Part shown: piece after piece, positions 16,494 to 25,915 of the stretch
Layout: every line of letters begins with the position of its first letter
Position numbering within the stretch: position 1 is the stretch's first letter
From: Aliiroseovarius halocynthiae
GTDB lineage: Bacteria; Pseudomonadota; Alphaproteobacteria; Rhodobacterales; Rhodobacteraceae
Assembly: GCF_007004645.1 (NCBI RefSeq)
Contig: NZ_ML660019.1
Coordinates: forward strand, 950,437-1,014,436
Direction: 5' to 3'
Length of the DNA stretch: 64,000 nt
Translations under genes and position numbers: made by a program
Notes under the pieces: model-generated
The model's database searches: none
What the model saw: only the letters and a program-made list of their open reading frames with translations
Told to the model about the DNA's origin: nothing

Positions 16494-17249
16494 TCAGGGC
16501 GTTTGTCGCAGATCCGGGCTGCGAATAAGGCCCTGAAACAGCAAGGCGATCATGACCCCGTTCAGGATATGCCAGATGAAATGGGTGCCGGTTGGCCAGA
16601 TTTCGCATATATGCATGTCGAGCGTGCGGAATGTGAGCGATATCATGAAGGTGATCGTTGCCGCCGTGACCCAAGACGCGATCTGATGGCCACTGCGACG
16701 GGTCATAAAGGTAAATACCAGAAGCGCCAACACCGCAGGCAGATATTGCTCGGAACCGTTCAGAAGGCTTTTTTCGGCAGCGTGGCCGTGGTCATGATCA
16801 TGAATCAGCGGGGTGGCGATCTCGTCCGATGTGGCGGGGGGGTGTTCGGATTGATTGTCGGCCCCGTCGCCTCCGAAGGCTATGAGCACGGCAATCAAGG
16901 TGGCGGCAATCGCGACGCCGATTCCGAGCGCTCCGGGTTTGATGCCTGCGATGCGACGCAATGCGACCAGCACGAACAGGGCGACGAATGTCCAGATTGG
17001 GATGACGTCTGCCAGCTCGGCCCAAGCGTTTGCTAAAGTGTGGAACAGGAAACTGCCCACGCCGATCATTGCGGCCAGCAGGATCAGGATGCCGGTCATC
17101 AGATCCAGCCGGTCACGGCGTTTTGCTTCAATCCAGCCCCAGACCGCCGCCAGAATGAATGAAATATTCGAAATCGCGTTCAGCGGCTCGGCCCAGAAAG
17201 CTGTGCCGACGCGTTCGCAATAGATGTCAATCGGTGTGAACCAATCCAT
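16494..17249 (-). CDS. Ceramidase-like CREST membrane protein
   Basis: Integral membrane protein of 251 residues with about seven hydrophobic segments. It carries the alkaline-ceramidase/CREST pattern: DIYCER near the N terminus, SNISF, then GVGSFLFH, a following Asp (AELAD), and late His residues in LDMHICEIWPTGTHFIWH. These are the Ser/His/Asp residues that hold zinc in alkaline ceramidases. It should therefore be a zinc hydrolase of an amide-linked lipid (inference). A His/Asp-rich loop HDHDHGH occurs mid-protein. GGGAGG lies 7 bases before the ATG. Confidence 0.8.
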   Translation of the reverse strand: MDWFTPIDIYCERVGTAFWAEPLNAISNISFILAAVWGWIEAKRRDRLDLMTGILILLAAMIGVGSFLFHTLANAWAELADVIPIWTFVALFVLVALRRIAGIKPGALGIGVAIAATLIAVLIAFGGDGADNQSEHPPATSDEIATPLIHDHDHGHAAEKSLLNGSEQYLPAVLALLVFTFMTRRSGHQIASWVTAATITFMISLTFRTLDMHICEIWPTGTHFIWHILNGVMIALLFQGLIRSPDLRQTP

Positions 17250-17345
17250 AAGCGCCTCCCTTTCAGGTTGCACTTTGTCGGCTCGTTGCAAGCAGGTCCA
17301 GTATCAAGCGCGCTGACGTCGCGAAAGGCGCGGTGGCTGGTTGCC

Positions 17346-18638
17346 TTAAAGGTTTTCGATACGGATCGCGACGGGGGCGCCGTCCACGACACCCGTGTCT
17401 GCAAAGCCTTGGATCGCCGCGTCCAGCGCGTCGCGGGTGCATTTATGGGTCACGATCAAGACCGGGGCTAACTTCTCGTCATGGCTGGTCTGGCGCATGC
17501 GGTTGATCGAAACGCCGGCGTCGCCCAGAACGGCGGCGACTTTGGCCATCGCGCCGGGTTTGTCCAACAGTGACATGCGCAGGTAATAGGGCGCAGGCTT
17601 CGCGGCCTTCGCACCGGTGACCGGGCGCAGGGTTGTCGCAGGCTGTCCGAAGGTCGGGATCCGAATGCCACGTGCAATATCCATCACATCGCCCATTACC
17701 GCGCTTGCGGTTGGGCCTTCGCCCGCTCCGGGGCCACGCAGAACAACCTGTTCCACCGCGTCGCCTTCAACAACGACCATATTGGTGCCGCCTTCCAGCT
17801 GACCCAGCGGTGATGTTGCGGGCACAAGGCATGGCGACATGCGCTGCTCCAGCCCGCGGCCAGTCATCTGAGCGACCCCCAGAAGCTTGATGCGGAAGCC
17901 CATTTCGGCTGCGTGTTCAATGTCTTCTAGCTGGATGCGCTGGATGCCTTCCAGCTCGACCGCGTCGAAATTGACCTGTGTGCCAAAGGCGATGGAGGAC
18001 AGGATCGACAGTTTATGACCCGCGTCAATGCCGCCGACGTCAAGGTTGGGATCCGCTTCCAGATAGCCAAGCTCGGCGCATTCATCGAACAGCGCGTTAT
18101 AGCCACGGCCCGTCGCCTGCATCTGTGTCAGGATATAGTTACAGGTGCCGTTCATTACGCCCATGATGCGGGTGATCTCGTTCCCTGCCAGACCTTCCAG
18201 CAGCGACTTGATGATCGGGATGCCGCCGGCAACAGCAGCCTCATAGCGGATGCGCACGCCTGCAGCTTCAGCAGCCAGCGCCAACTCCTGGCCGTGATGG
18301 GCCAGAAGTGCTTTGTTCGCAGTCACGATGTCTTTGCCTGCGGCAATTGCGGCTTCGACCGAGTCCTTTGCCGGGCCGCCGTCGCCGCCCATCAGCTCGA
18401 CAAATACGTCAACGTCGTCGCGTTTCGCCAGCGCGACAGGATCGTCTTCCCACGCATAGTCGGATAGATCCACGCCACGATCCTTGTCTTTTGATCGGGC
18501 AGAGACGGCGGTGATGACGACCGGACGGCCCGCGCGATCTTGCAGCAATGCAGCCTGACGACGAATGATTTTCACAACGCCGATGCCGACGGTGCCAAGA
18601 CCTGCAATTCCAAGGCGCAGGGGGGCGGTATCTGTCAT
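17346..18638 (-). CDS. hom: Homoserine dehydrogenase
   Basis: NAD(P)-dependent enzyme of the aspartate pathway to threonine and methionine, 430 residues. Rossmann motif GIAGLGTVGIGV at the N terminus, catalytic region AAVAGGIPIIK and GVMNGTCNYILT, and signature LGYLEADPNLDVGGIDAGHK. The last about 80 residues form an ACT domain (YYLRMSLLDKPGAMAKVA), the site of threonine feedback. GGAG lies 7 bases before the ATG. Confidence 0.97.
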   Translation of the reverse strand: MTDTAPLRLGIAGLGTVGIGVVKIIRRQAALLQDRAGRPVVITAVSARSKDKDRGVDLSDYAWEDDPVALAKRDDVDVFVELMGGDGGPAKDSVEAAIAAGKDIVTANKALLAHHGQELALAAEAAGVRIRYEAAVAGGIPIIKSLLEGLAGNEITRIMGVMNGTCNYILTQMQATGRGYNALFDECAELGYLEADPNLDVGGIDAGHKLSILSSIAFGTQVNFDAVELEGIQRIQLEDIEHAAEMGFRIKLLGVAQMTGRGLEQRMSPCLVPATSPLGQLEGGTNMVVVEGDAVEQVVLRGPGAGEGPTASAVMGDVMDIARGIRIPTFGQPATTLRPVTGAKAAKPAPYYLRMSLLDKPGAMAKVAAVLGDAGVSINRMRQTSHDEKLAPVLIVTHKCTRDALDAAIQGFADTGVVDGAPVAIRIENL

Positions 18639-18766
18639 GTCGGTCTCCGTCGGCTAGATATGTGTCCAGCGACGTGTAGCCAAAGCGGCAAGGCTGTGCA
18701 ATCCACGGCGCACTTGCAGGGTAGGATTTGTTGTTGAAATCATCGGCGAGCGCGCCGTGTCGTGGT

Positions 18767-19015
18767 TTACCCGTCCCCGACCGTCGTTCGGCGCAGGCGC
18801 TCGGCCCGTGCCCGTAATGCGGCGGCGCGAGTGGCGAGTGAATCTGTACCATAGCCCCCGTGATCCTCAGGGACCTGCGCCAGAAGGTCATTCATTGACA
18901 CGATCTTGGGGTAGGGTGCATTCGCTGTCGCGTCGTCCGCGAAGTCGGGGATGTCAGAACAAGCTGTCAGCGCGACGAACCCAATAAATAAACAGGTCTG
19001 AAACGGGCGTGTCAT
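18767..19015 (-). CDS. Small lipoprotein, function unknown
   Basis: 82 residues: signal peptide MTRPFQTCLFIGFVALTAC with lipobox LTAC, then a short polar domain ending in an Ala/Arg-rich helix (TRAAALRARAERLRR). AAGGA precedes the ATG. No domain recognised; small lipoproteins of this type are common in Rhodobacteraceae. The convergent and divergent neighbours give no hint. Confidence 0.7.
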   Translation of the reverse strand: MTRPFQTCLFIGFVALTACSDIPDFADDATANAPYPKIVSMNDLLAQVPEDHGGYGTDSLATRAAALRARAERLRRTTVGDG

Positions 19016-19128
19016 GCTGGGGATCCTTAGGCAGTGCTCTTGCGTGACAATAGACAGGCGTGGCGGGCGCTGCAAGGCAACATGATATGCTCAGTAAGTA
19101 GTGGCGAAGCATTGCAAAAAGCTTTGAT

Positions 19129-19144
19129 ATGAACGTTTGTTCAT
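19129..19144. promoter_or_regulatory. Palindromic operator before the TetR gene
   Basis: ATGAACGTTTGTTCAT: two half-sites ATGAAC and GTTCAT around four bases, ending 13 bases before the TetR start codon. Position and symmetry fit autoregulation by the regulator that follows. Confidence 0.6.
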
Positions 19145-19157
19145 TTAACACTACCCT

Positions 19158-19745
19158 ATGGCGCGAAAAACTGGATCCCACAGCGAAATAACTGGCCCCC
19201 GCGTCCGTGCGGCGGCGCTGACCCTTTTTGCACAGCATGGCTTTGCGGCCGTGTCCATGCGCCAGATTGCGCGCGAGGTAGGGGTTCAGGCCGGTGCGTT
19301 GTACTTATACACAAAGGACAAGCAAAGTCTGCTTTTCGATCTGATGCGCACGCATATGGACGAATTGCTGGCGGCATGGGCGGATGAACCCAAGGGCCAA
19401 AGCGCGTTGGATGCGCTTCAAGCGTTTTCCCGCTTTCACATCCGATTCCACCTTGAACGCCCAGAGGCCGTTTTCATCGCCTATATGGAACTACGGAATC
19501 TGACCGACGAGAATTTTGCGGCGATCGAAGCGTTACGTCGTCAATACGAAGGCGAGCTAGAGGCAATCCTGCGTGCAGGGCAAGACGCGGGCGAACTGGA
19601 TCTATCCGATATACGCTTAAGCTCGATGGCAATTATCGCCATGTTGACTGGGGTAAACACCTGGTATCGCGAGGGCGGGCGTCTATCGCGCGAAGCTGTT
19701 GCCGATCGTTACTGGGATATGGTGCGCGGCGCCGTCGGTGCGTGA
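19158..19745 (+). CDS. TetR-family transcriptional regulator
   Basis: 195 residues with an N-terminal TetR helix-turn-helix (LFAQHGFAAVSMRQIAREVGVQAGALYLYTKDKQSLLFDL) and a C-terminal ligand domain of the type often linked to acyl-CoA metabolism. No clear Shine-Dalgarno precedes the ATG, and a 16-base palindrome ends 13 bases upstream, so the message may be nearly leaderless and self-repressed. Target genes are not adjacent (dnaG follows), so the regulon lies elsewhere or only the gene itself is controlled. Confidence 0.9.
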   Translation: MARKTGSHSEITGPRVRAAALTLFAQHGFAAVSMRQIAREVGVQAGALYLYTKDKQSLLFDLMRTHMDELLAAWADEPKGQSALDALQAFSRFHIRFHLERPEAVFIAYMELRNLTDENFAAIEALRRQYEGELEAILRAGQDAGELDLSDIRLSSMAIIAMLTGVNTWYREGGRLSREAVADRYWDMVRGAVGA

Positions 19746-19784
19746 GCACTGGACTCTTTGATCCATGACGACAATATATAGCCT

Positions 19785-21752
19785 ATGTCTCTGCCACCCG
19801 GATTTTTGGATGAACTGCGCACGCGCCTCAGTCTGACACAGGTTGTTGGGCGCAAGGTTATGTGGGATCAGCGCAAGTCCAATCAGGCCAAAGGTGACAT
19901 GTGGGCGCCATGCCCCTTCCATCAGGAAAAAACCGCGTCTTTTCATGTGGATGACCAGAAGGGATTCTATTACTGCTTCGGCTGTCATGCAAAGGGGGAC
20001 GCGATCAGTTTCGTGAAAGAGACCGAGAATGTCTCGTTCATCGAAGCGGTTGAAATTCTCGCGGGCGAGGCTGGCATGAAGATGCCCGCCCGTGATCCGA
20101 AGGCGCAGGAAAAGGCCGACCGGCGCACTCAGTTGATCGAGGTTATGGAGATGGCGGTCAATCATTTCCGCCTTATGCTGAAGACCGGTGCCGGGGCCGA
20201 AGCGCGCGCGTATCTGACCCGCCGTGGACTGACTGAAGCAGCCTTGGATCGCTGGGAAATCGGCTTCGCGCCGGATGCGTGGCAGGGGTTGTGGGATCAT
20301 TTGAAGGGCAAGAATGTCGAGGATGATTTGATCCTTGGCGCGGGGCTGGCCAAGCCCAGCCAGAAGGGCGGCAAGCCCTATGACACGTTCCGCGGTCGCA
20401 TCATGTTCCCCATCCGCGATGCACGCGGCCGCGCGATTGCTTTTGGCGGTCGTGCGATGGACCCGAACGACAACGCCAAGTATTTGAATTCGCCCGAGAC
20501 AGAGCTGTTTGATAAAGGCCGCAACCTTTACAACCACGGACCCGCCCGCGAGGCGGCGGGAAAAGGCCAGCCGCTGATCGTCGCCGAAGGCTATATGGAC
20601 GTGATTGCCCTGTCAGAGGCTGGGTTTAATGCGACCGTTGCGCCGCTGGGTACCGCGATTACCGAAGACCAGCTGCGCCTTCTGTGGCGCATTGCACCCG
20701 AGCCGATCATCGCGCTGGATGGCGATACGGCGGGCCTGCGTGCCGCGATGCGGGTGATCGATAACTCTTTGCCCATGCTTGAAGCGGGGCAAAGCCTGCG
20801 CTTTTCAATCATGCCGGAAGGCAAAGACCCGGATGACCTTCTGAAAGAAAGCGGTGCCAGCGCGATGAAAACCTTGATCAACGGCGCAATTCCTATGGTT
20901 GATCTGCTTTGGCGGCGGGAAACCGAAGGCAAGGTTTTTGACAGCCCCGAACGCAAGGCCGCATTGGATAAAGATCTGCGCATTGCAATCGCCCGCATTC
21001 AGGATCCGTCGATTCGCAATCACTATGGTCAGGCCATCAAGGACAAACGGTGGGAGTTGTTCCGGTCCCGCCCGCCGCAACAGGGCGGGGGAAAGAAGCC
21101 ATGGGCGCCCGGCGGGCGGCGCGGCTGGCAGGCAACGCCTCCGGTTTTGGCGTCCACCAAAGGATCAGTGCTGGCAAGCGCAGACGAGCGGGCACAGGAT
21201 GCCCTGCGCGAGGCCGTGATTCTGGCCATTTTGATCCGCCGTCCCGATATGCTGGATCAAGTGGAAAGCCGGATGGAGCGTTTGGATATGATTGGTCCAG
21301 ACCATGACGCGATGCTTGGCTGTATCCTGTCTGCCGCGCATGCTGGGGCTGACGCCTTAGAGGAGCGATTGCTGAACCATGTGGGCGGCGATGTGCTGGA
21401 CCGCCTGTTCTCGCTGAACCATGTGCGTATCGCGCCGGGAATTCGGCTAAGCGAAGACGATGAGATCGTGCAAGCCTGCTTGAACGAAGAGCTTGCCAAG
21501 CTCGAGGCGAAACGCGGGGTGGTGCGGGAAATTCAAGATGCCGAAGCTGACATGGACGCCCTTCCTGATGAGGGCGTTACATGGCGTTTGGGGCAGGCAG
21601 CCGAGGCACGCAACAAGGCATTGCGTAGCCAGACGGAAGATAAAACCACTTACGAGATTGCCGACAACGGCACCCTGATGGACCGCGACGAACGGGAAGC
21701 GCTTGACGCATTGCTGGCACAGATCGACCCGTCGAAGGGAAAAAAACACTGA
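19785..21752 (+). CDS. dnaG: DNA primase
   Basis: Makes RNA primers at the replication fork, 655 residues. N-terminal CHC2 zinc finger: CPFH then CFGC about 20 residues on. TOPRIM catalytic core: VAEGYMDVIAL (the Glu) and ALDGDTAGLRAA (the DxD-like pair). The C-terminal helicase-interaction domain follows a linker rich in Gly/Pro (PQQGGGKKPWAPGG). First gene of the dnaG-rpoD part of the classical macromolecular synthesis operon; rpsU is not present upstream. Confidence 0.97.
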   Translation: MSLPPGFLDELRTRLSLTQVVGRKVMWDQRKSNQAKGDMWAPCPFHQEKTASFHVDDQKGFYYCFGCHAKGDAISFVKETENVSFIEAVEILAGEAGMKMPARDPKAQEKADRRTQLIEVMEMAVNHFRLMLKTGAGAEARAYLTRRGLTEAALDRWEIGFAPDAWQGLWDHLKGKNVEDDLILGAGLAKPSQKGGKPYDTFRGRIMFPIRDARGRAIAFGGRAMDPNDNAKYLNSPETELFDKGRNLYNHGPAREAAGKGQPLIVAEGYMDVIALSEAGFNATVAPLGTAITEDQLRLLWRIAPEPIIALDGDTAGLRAAMRVIDNSLPMLEAGQSLRFSIMPEGKDPDDLLKESGASAMKTLINGAIPMVDLLWRRETEGKVFDSPERKAALDKDLRIAIARIQDPSIRNHYGQAIKDKRWELFRSRPPQQGGGKKPWAPGGRRGWQATPPVLASTKGSVLASADERAQDALREAVILAILIRRPDMLDQVESRMERLDMIGPDHDAMLGCILSAAHAGADALEERLLNHVGGDVLDRLFSLNHVRIAPGIRLSEDDEIVQACLNEELAKLEAKRGVVREIQDAEADMDALPDEGVTWRLGQAAEARNKALRSQTEDKTTYEIADNGTLMDRDEREALDALLAQIDPSKGKKH

Positions 21753-21941
21753 TGCGCACGGCAGGTGCTGCCGTCTGCTTGCAAACAGGGCCTAAAGCAC
21801 CCACCTTACCACTGTGGGCGAATCACTGATTCGGATCTGTGACGTCCAACCCGAATCACCCTAAGCGCGGGTGGCTGATGGCAGGGGGCACTCTGTCGGA
21901 CCAGATCAGCCCATCACGCGCCTTTCGTGCAAGGAGAGCCC

Positions 21942-23927
21942 ATGGCTGCCAAGGACACCGCCAACGATCAAAAAGACGAGCAGCACGCCGAGCCGATGAC
22001 GGACATGTCGCAAGCTGCGGTCAAGAAGATGATCGCCGAAGCGCGCGAGCGTGGCTATATTACCTACGATCAGCTGAATCAGGTTTTGCCACCTGAACAG
22101 GTCAGCTCGGAACAGATCGAGGATGTGATGTCGATGCTGTCCGAGATGGGCATCAACATCATCGAAGATGAAGAGGCGGAAGAGGAAGACAAGGGCTCGA
22201 CCGAAGTCGTTGTGAAGAACGCTGGCGGTGAAGTGGCCGTTGCGGGCGCTGAGACCGAAAAGCTGGACCGTACCGATGACCCGGTACGTATGTATCTGCG
22301 CGAAATGGGGTCGGTCGAACTGCTTAGCCGTGAAGGCGAGATCGCCATCGCCAAACGGATCGAAGCTGGCCGCAATACAATGATCGCCGGGCTGTGCGAA
22401 AGCCCGCTGACTTTCCAGGCGATTACCATTTGGCGCGACGAACTTCTGAACGAAGACATTCTTCTGCGTGACGTAATCGATCTTGATGCGACCTTTGGCA
22501 ATCAGCTGGATGATGACGACGAAGAAGATGTCACACCCGCTGCCAATGGTGCTGAAGCACCTTCTTCCGAAAAGAAGGAAAAGGCACAAGAACTGGACGC
22601 AGACGGCAATCCGATTGCCAATGACGATGATGATGACGACGAGGATGAAGCAGCCAACATGTCGCTGGCTGCGATGGAAGCCGCGCTGAAACCGCGCGTG
22701 CTTGAGACCCTCGAATTGATCGCCCGCGATTACGAAATGCTGTCGGAAATGCAGGACCTGCGGATGTCCGCGACACTGAACGAAGATGACAGCTTCTCGA
22801 AGAAGGAAGAGGGTGCGTATCAGAAGCTGCGCTCGGAAATCGTGCTGCTGGTGAACGAACTGCACCTGCATAACAACCGTATCGAAGCGCTTGTTGACCA
22901 GCTCTATGGCATCAATCGCCGCATCATGTCGATTGACTCGTCCATGGTGAAACTTGCCGACCAAGCCCGTATTAACCGTCGTGAATTCGTCGAAGCCTAT
23001 CGTGGCCGGGAATTGGACCCGACATGGCTGGACGAGATGGGTGAGAAGACCGGCCGTGCATGGCAAAGCTTCATCGAACGCTCAACTGACAAGGTTGAAA
23101 AACTGCGCGGAGACATGGCGCAAGTTGGTCAGTATGTCGGTGTCGACATTCCTGAATTCCGCCGCATCGTGCAGCAGGTTCAGAAGGGTGAGAAAGAGGC
23201 GCGTCAGGCCAAGAAGGAAATGGTGGAAGCCAACCTGCGCCTGGTCATCTCGATCGCCAAGAAATACACCAACCGCGGCCTGCAATTCCTTGATCTTATT
23301 CAGGAAGGTAACATCGGCCTAATGAAGGCGGTGGACAAATTTGAATACCGTCGCGGTTACAAATTCTCGACCTATGCGACGTGGTGGATCCGTCAGGCAA
23401 TCACCCGCTCGATTGCTGATCAGGCCCGCACCATCCGTATTCCGGTCCATATGATCGAAACGATCAACAAGCTGGTCCGGACCGGTCGCCAGATGCTGCA
23501 CGAGATCGGCCGCGAGCCGACCCCGGAAGAACTGGCCGAGAAGCTGCAAATGCCGCTTGAGAAGGTCCGTAAGGTGATGAAAATCGCCAAAGAGCCGATC
23601 TCTCTGGAGACGCCAATTGGCGACGAGGAAGACAGCCAGCTGGGTGATTTCATCGAGGATAAGAATGCCGTCCTTCCGTTGGACAGCGCCATTCAGGAAA
23701 ACCTCAAGGAAACTACGACCCGCGTTCTGGCGTCGCTTACGCCGCGTGAAGAACGTGTGCTTCGGATGCGTTTTGGTATCGGCATGAACACGGATCACAC
23801 TCTGGAAGAAGTGGGCCAACAGTTCAGCGTGACCCGCGAACGGATCCGTCAGATCGAAGCCAAGGCGCTGCGGAAACTGAAGCACCCCAGCCGGTCGCGA
23901 AAGCTGAGATCCTTCTTAGACCAATAA
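21942..23927 (+). CDS. rpoD: Primary sigma factor RpoD (sigma-70)
   Basis: Housekeeping sigma factor of 661 residues. Region 1.1 at the N terminus, an acidic non-conserved insertion ([12 protein letters not shown]) before region 1.2/2.1, region 2.3-2.4 with [20 protein letters not shown], region 3 ([20 protein letters not shown]) and region 4 with [16 protein letters not shown] and [17 protein letters not shown]. The ATG at 21942 has AAGGAGA 5 bases upstream. Followed by a strong intrinsic terminator. Confidence 0.98.
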   Translation: MAAKDTANDQKDEQHAEPMTDMSQAAVKKMIAEARERGYITYDQLNQVLPPEQVSSEQIEDVMSMLSEMGINIIEDEEAEEEDKGSTEVVVKNAGGEVAVAGAETEKLDRTDDPVRMYLREMGSVELLSREGEIAIAKRIEAGRNTMIAGLCESPLTFQAITIWRDELLNEDILLRDVIDLDATFGNQLDDDDEEDVTPAANGAEAPSSEKKEKAQELDADGNPIANDDDDDDEDEAANMSLAAMEAALKPRVLETLELIARDYEMLSEMQDLRMSATLNEDDSFSKKEEGAYQKLRSEIVLLVNELHLHNNRIEALVDQLYGINRRIMSIDSSMVKLADQARINRREFVEAYRGRELDPTWLDEMGEKTGRAWQSFIERSTDKVEKLRGDMAQVGQYVGVDIPEFRRIVQQVQKGEKEARQAKKEMVEANLRLVISIAKKYTNRGLQFLDLIQEGNIGLMKAVDKFEYRRGYKFSTYATWWIRQAITRSIADQARTIRIPVHMIETINKLVRTGRQMLHEIGREPTPEELAEKLQMPLEKVRKVMKIAKEPISLETPIGDEEDSQLGDFIEDKNAVLPLDSAIQENLKETTTRVLASLTPREERVLRMRFGIGMNTDHTLEEVGQQFSVTRERIRQIEAKALRKLKHPSRSRKLRSFLDQ

Positions 23928-23944
23928 GTTTGCAGAAATCCTTG

Positions 23945-23977
23945 AAAACGCCCCGCTTTTGTGGGGCGTTTTTTGTT
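23945..23977 (+). terminator. Rho-independent terminator after rpoD
   Basis: AAAACGCCCC (23945-23954) pairs with GGGGCGTTTT (23963-23972) around an 8-base loop, with T's continuing to 23974. A classic intrinsic terminator for the dnaG-rpoD message. Confidence 0.93.
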
Positions 23978-24529
23978 GGTTGTGCCCGCTGGTTGGTCTT
24001 TGGGATATGTACTTTCTACTTGCCAGCTTTCACTAAGGCGATCGAACGTCTGATTTGAATTGGTTGGCCGTGCCAATGCTTGCGGTGGATTGCCTTATTT
24101 AGAACAAATTGTTTCCTTGAGAGCCGTAAATACTCACAATCTTTTGATTTCCTTCTAATTTAAAATATGTCACAAATGTGACGGGGACGTTCAGGTCAGA
24201 TATTTTACTGGCCGTATGACGGGTATTTAAAATGCATGATGTTGTGAGGGGAGAGCCGCTGGCGCTGCTGCCAGAATGGCAAATTGAAGACCCAAAGCGC
24301 CGGATGAGAGCAAACGGGGTGTTTGCAATCCGGCGCGGGCGGGTCCTTGCGTTGCAAGGGTTGGAAGATCGTAGACGTATGGGCGCTGCTGTGTTGCGGC
24401 CTATATATTCGCATCTCTAGTCGAACGCTTGCATACTTTGAAAGTAAGGTTTCCGCTTGTGCATTGCGTATGCGGGGCCGTCACCGATACATGATACACC
24501 ATCGCCAATAGGGCGCTGGTTTATCATGT
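23978..24529. other. 550-base gap, no confident gene
   Basis: AT-richer stretch between the rpoD terminator and the YjbQ-like gene. It holds an imperfect palindrome GTCACAAATGTGAC (about 24169-24182) and a short open frame 24232-24420 (62 codons) without a recognisable domain or good ribosome site. No RNA gene seen. Confidence 0.4.
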
Positions 24530-24955
24530 GTGGGGAAGATCGTGCAGAAATTTCAGATCGCTACGAACGGGTCAGGGCTTTACGAGTTTACAGACCAGGT
24601 ACATGGATGGATTCGCGGCTCTGCGCGCAATGGTCTGCTGACGCTGTTTGTGCGCCATACCTCATGCTCATTGCTGATTCAGGAAAACGAGGACCCCGAG
24701 GTTCAGACGGATCTGCGGAATTTCTTTCACCGTTTGGTTCCACCGACGACGGATCCTTCCATGTCTTACCTGACGCATACCTATGAAGGCCCCGATGATA
24801 TGCCCGCCCATATCAAAGCCGCCATGATGCCGGTCAGCCTATCCATTCCGGTCAGCGCCGGGCGCATGGTATTGGGCACTTGGCAGGGGATCTATCTGTT
24901 TGAGCATCGGACCGCGCCGCACCGGCGGCAGGTGGTGGCGCATCTTTCGAACTGA
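24530..24955 (+). CDS. YjbQ/UPF0047 family protein
   Basis: Cytoplasmic protein of up to 141 residues with the family signature: GLLTLFVRHTSCSLLIQENEDPEV, a late GTWQGIYLFEH, and conserved His/Glu residues that bind a metal in solved members. Reported as a weak secondary thiamine-phosphate synthase in E. coli; true role unknown. The start is uncertain: GTG 24530 or GTG 24542, the latter with GGGGAAG a few bases before it. A hairpin terminator lies just downstream, shared with the convergent dodecin gene. Confidence 0.88.
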   Translation: MGKIVQKFQIATNGSGLYEFTDQVHGWIRGSARNGLLTLFVRHTSCSLLIQENEDPEVQTDLRNFFHRLVPPTTDPSMSYLTHTYEGPDDMPAHIKAAMMPVSLSIPVSAGRMVLGTWQGIYLFEHRTAPHRRQVVAHLSN

Positions 24956-24965
24956 TGCGAAAAGG

Positions 24966-25005
24966 AACGCGCCGTTAAGTGTTCCACATCGGCGCGTTCA
25001 ATGCT
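24966..25005. terminator. Terminator hairpin between YjbQ-like gene and dodecin
   Basis: AACGCGCCG (24966-24974) and CGGCGCGTT (24990-24998) are perfect reverse complements around 15 bases. They lie between two convergent genes, and a T run begins seven bases after the stem on the plus strand. Confidence 0.65.
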
Positions 25006-25018
25006 TTTTAGGAAAAGA

Positions 25019-25222
25019 TCAGTCTTCCAAAATGAAGGTTACCATCAGATTGACCTGATAGTGTTCGATCTTGCCGTCTTTAACCGAAACTGACTGTTCT
25101 TTGACCCAAGCGCTGACAACGTTGCGCAGGGTTTTCGCGGCGCGCTCGACGCCTGTTTCGACAGCGTCGTCGAAGCTTTTCTTGGATGTCGCGGAAATTT
25201 CGGTGACACGTGCAACGGACAT
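25019..25222 (-). CDS. Dodecin (flavin-storing protein)
   Basis: 67 residues, full-length dodecin: begins MSVARVTEISATSKKSFDDA, has a central helix and ends NLMVTFILED. Dodecins form hollow dodecamers that bind riboflavin, lumichrome or FMN and buffer free flavin. GGAGGAACACAA directly before the ATG is a near-perfect ribosome site, so strong translation is likely. Its position 0.7 kb from the riboflavin gene cluster (ribD) fits a flavin role. Confidence 0.93.
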   Translation of the reverse strand: MSVARVTEISATSKKSFDDAVETGVERAAKTLRNVVSAWVKEQSVSVKDGKIEHYQVNLMVTFILED

Positions 25223-25438
25223 TTGTGTTCCTCCTGTTTCTGATGGGACGAGTTATTATGCAAATAAATGCGCGTGGCAGGGGAATAATTTCTATCTTTC
25301 CCAGTTTAGCCTATTAGTCGCTCTATCTTGGGGTATGGGTTTTACCCCTACACAAGACCTAGGCGCTGCCCTATAGTGCCTGTGGATAAGTGGTTAAAGC
25401 CCACATCAACGGGGAACAGTGAAGGAAAGGGATCGCCC

Positions 25439-25909
25439 ATGCGCTGTCCGTTTTGCGGAAATATAGACACTCAGGTGAAAGACAGCCGCCCAGCCGAGGA
25501 TCACGTTGCGATCCGACGTCGGCGGTTCTGCCCGGCATGCGGAGGACGGTTCACAACCTATGAACGGGTGCAGCTGCGTGATCTGGTGGTGATCAAATCT
25601 AACGGTCGCCGCGAGGACTTCGACCGCGAGAAGCTAGAGCGTTCGATCCGCATTTCCATGCAAAAACGCCCGGTCGAGCCAGAGCGGATTGATCAAATGA
25701 TCTCGGGCATCGTGCGGCGTCTGGAAAGCATGGGTGAAACCGACATTCAGTCGAAAACCATCGGCGAGATCGTGATGGAGGCATTGGCCCGAATCGACAC
25801 GGTGTCCTATGTGCGGTTTGCCAGCGTTTACAAGAACTTCCAAGCCGCAGATGATTTCGATAAGTTCGTCAGCGAGCTGCGCCCGGACATCCCGACAGAC
25901 GACGAGTAA
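25439..25909 (+). CDS. nrdR: Transcriptional repressor NrdR
   Basis: Zinc-ribbon/ATP-cone repressor of ribonucleotide reductase genes, 156 residues. N terminus MRCPFCG with the second pair CPAC forms the zinc ribbon; the ATP-cone follows ([20 protein letters not shown]). The ATG at 25439 starts exactly at the zinc finger; the frame is open upstream. It ends six bases before ribD, the usual gene order in alphaproteobacteria. Confidence 0.96.
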   Translation: MRCPFCGNIDTQVKDSRPAEDHVAIRRRRFCPACGGRFTTYERVQLRDLVVIKSNGRREDFDREKLERSIRISMQKRPVEPERIDQMISGIVRRLESMGETDIQSKTIGEIVMEALARIDTVSYVRFASVYKNFQAADDFDKFVSELRPDIPTDDE

Positions 25910-25915
25910 CCACTG

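Noticed and set aside
24169-24182. GTCACAAATGTGAC inverted repeat, possible regulator site
   Set aside because: Only one imperfect copy, 350 bases from the next gene, so it cannot be tied to a regulator.
24232-24420. 62-codon open frame between rpoD and the YjbQ-like gene
   Set aside because: No ribosome site, no recognisable domain and unusual composition. Left as part of the gap.
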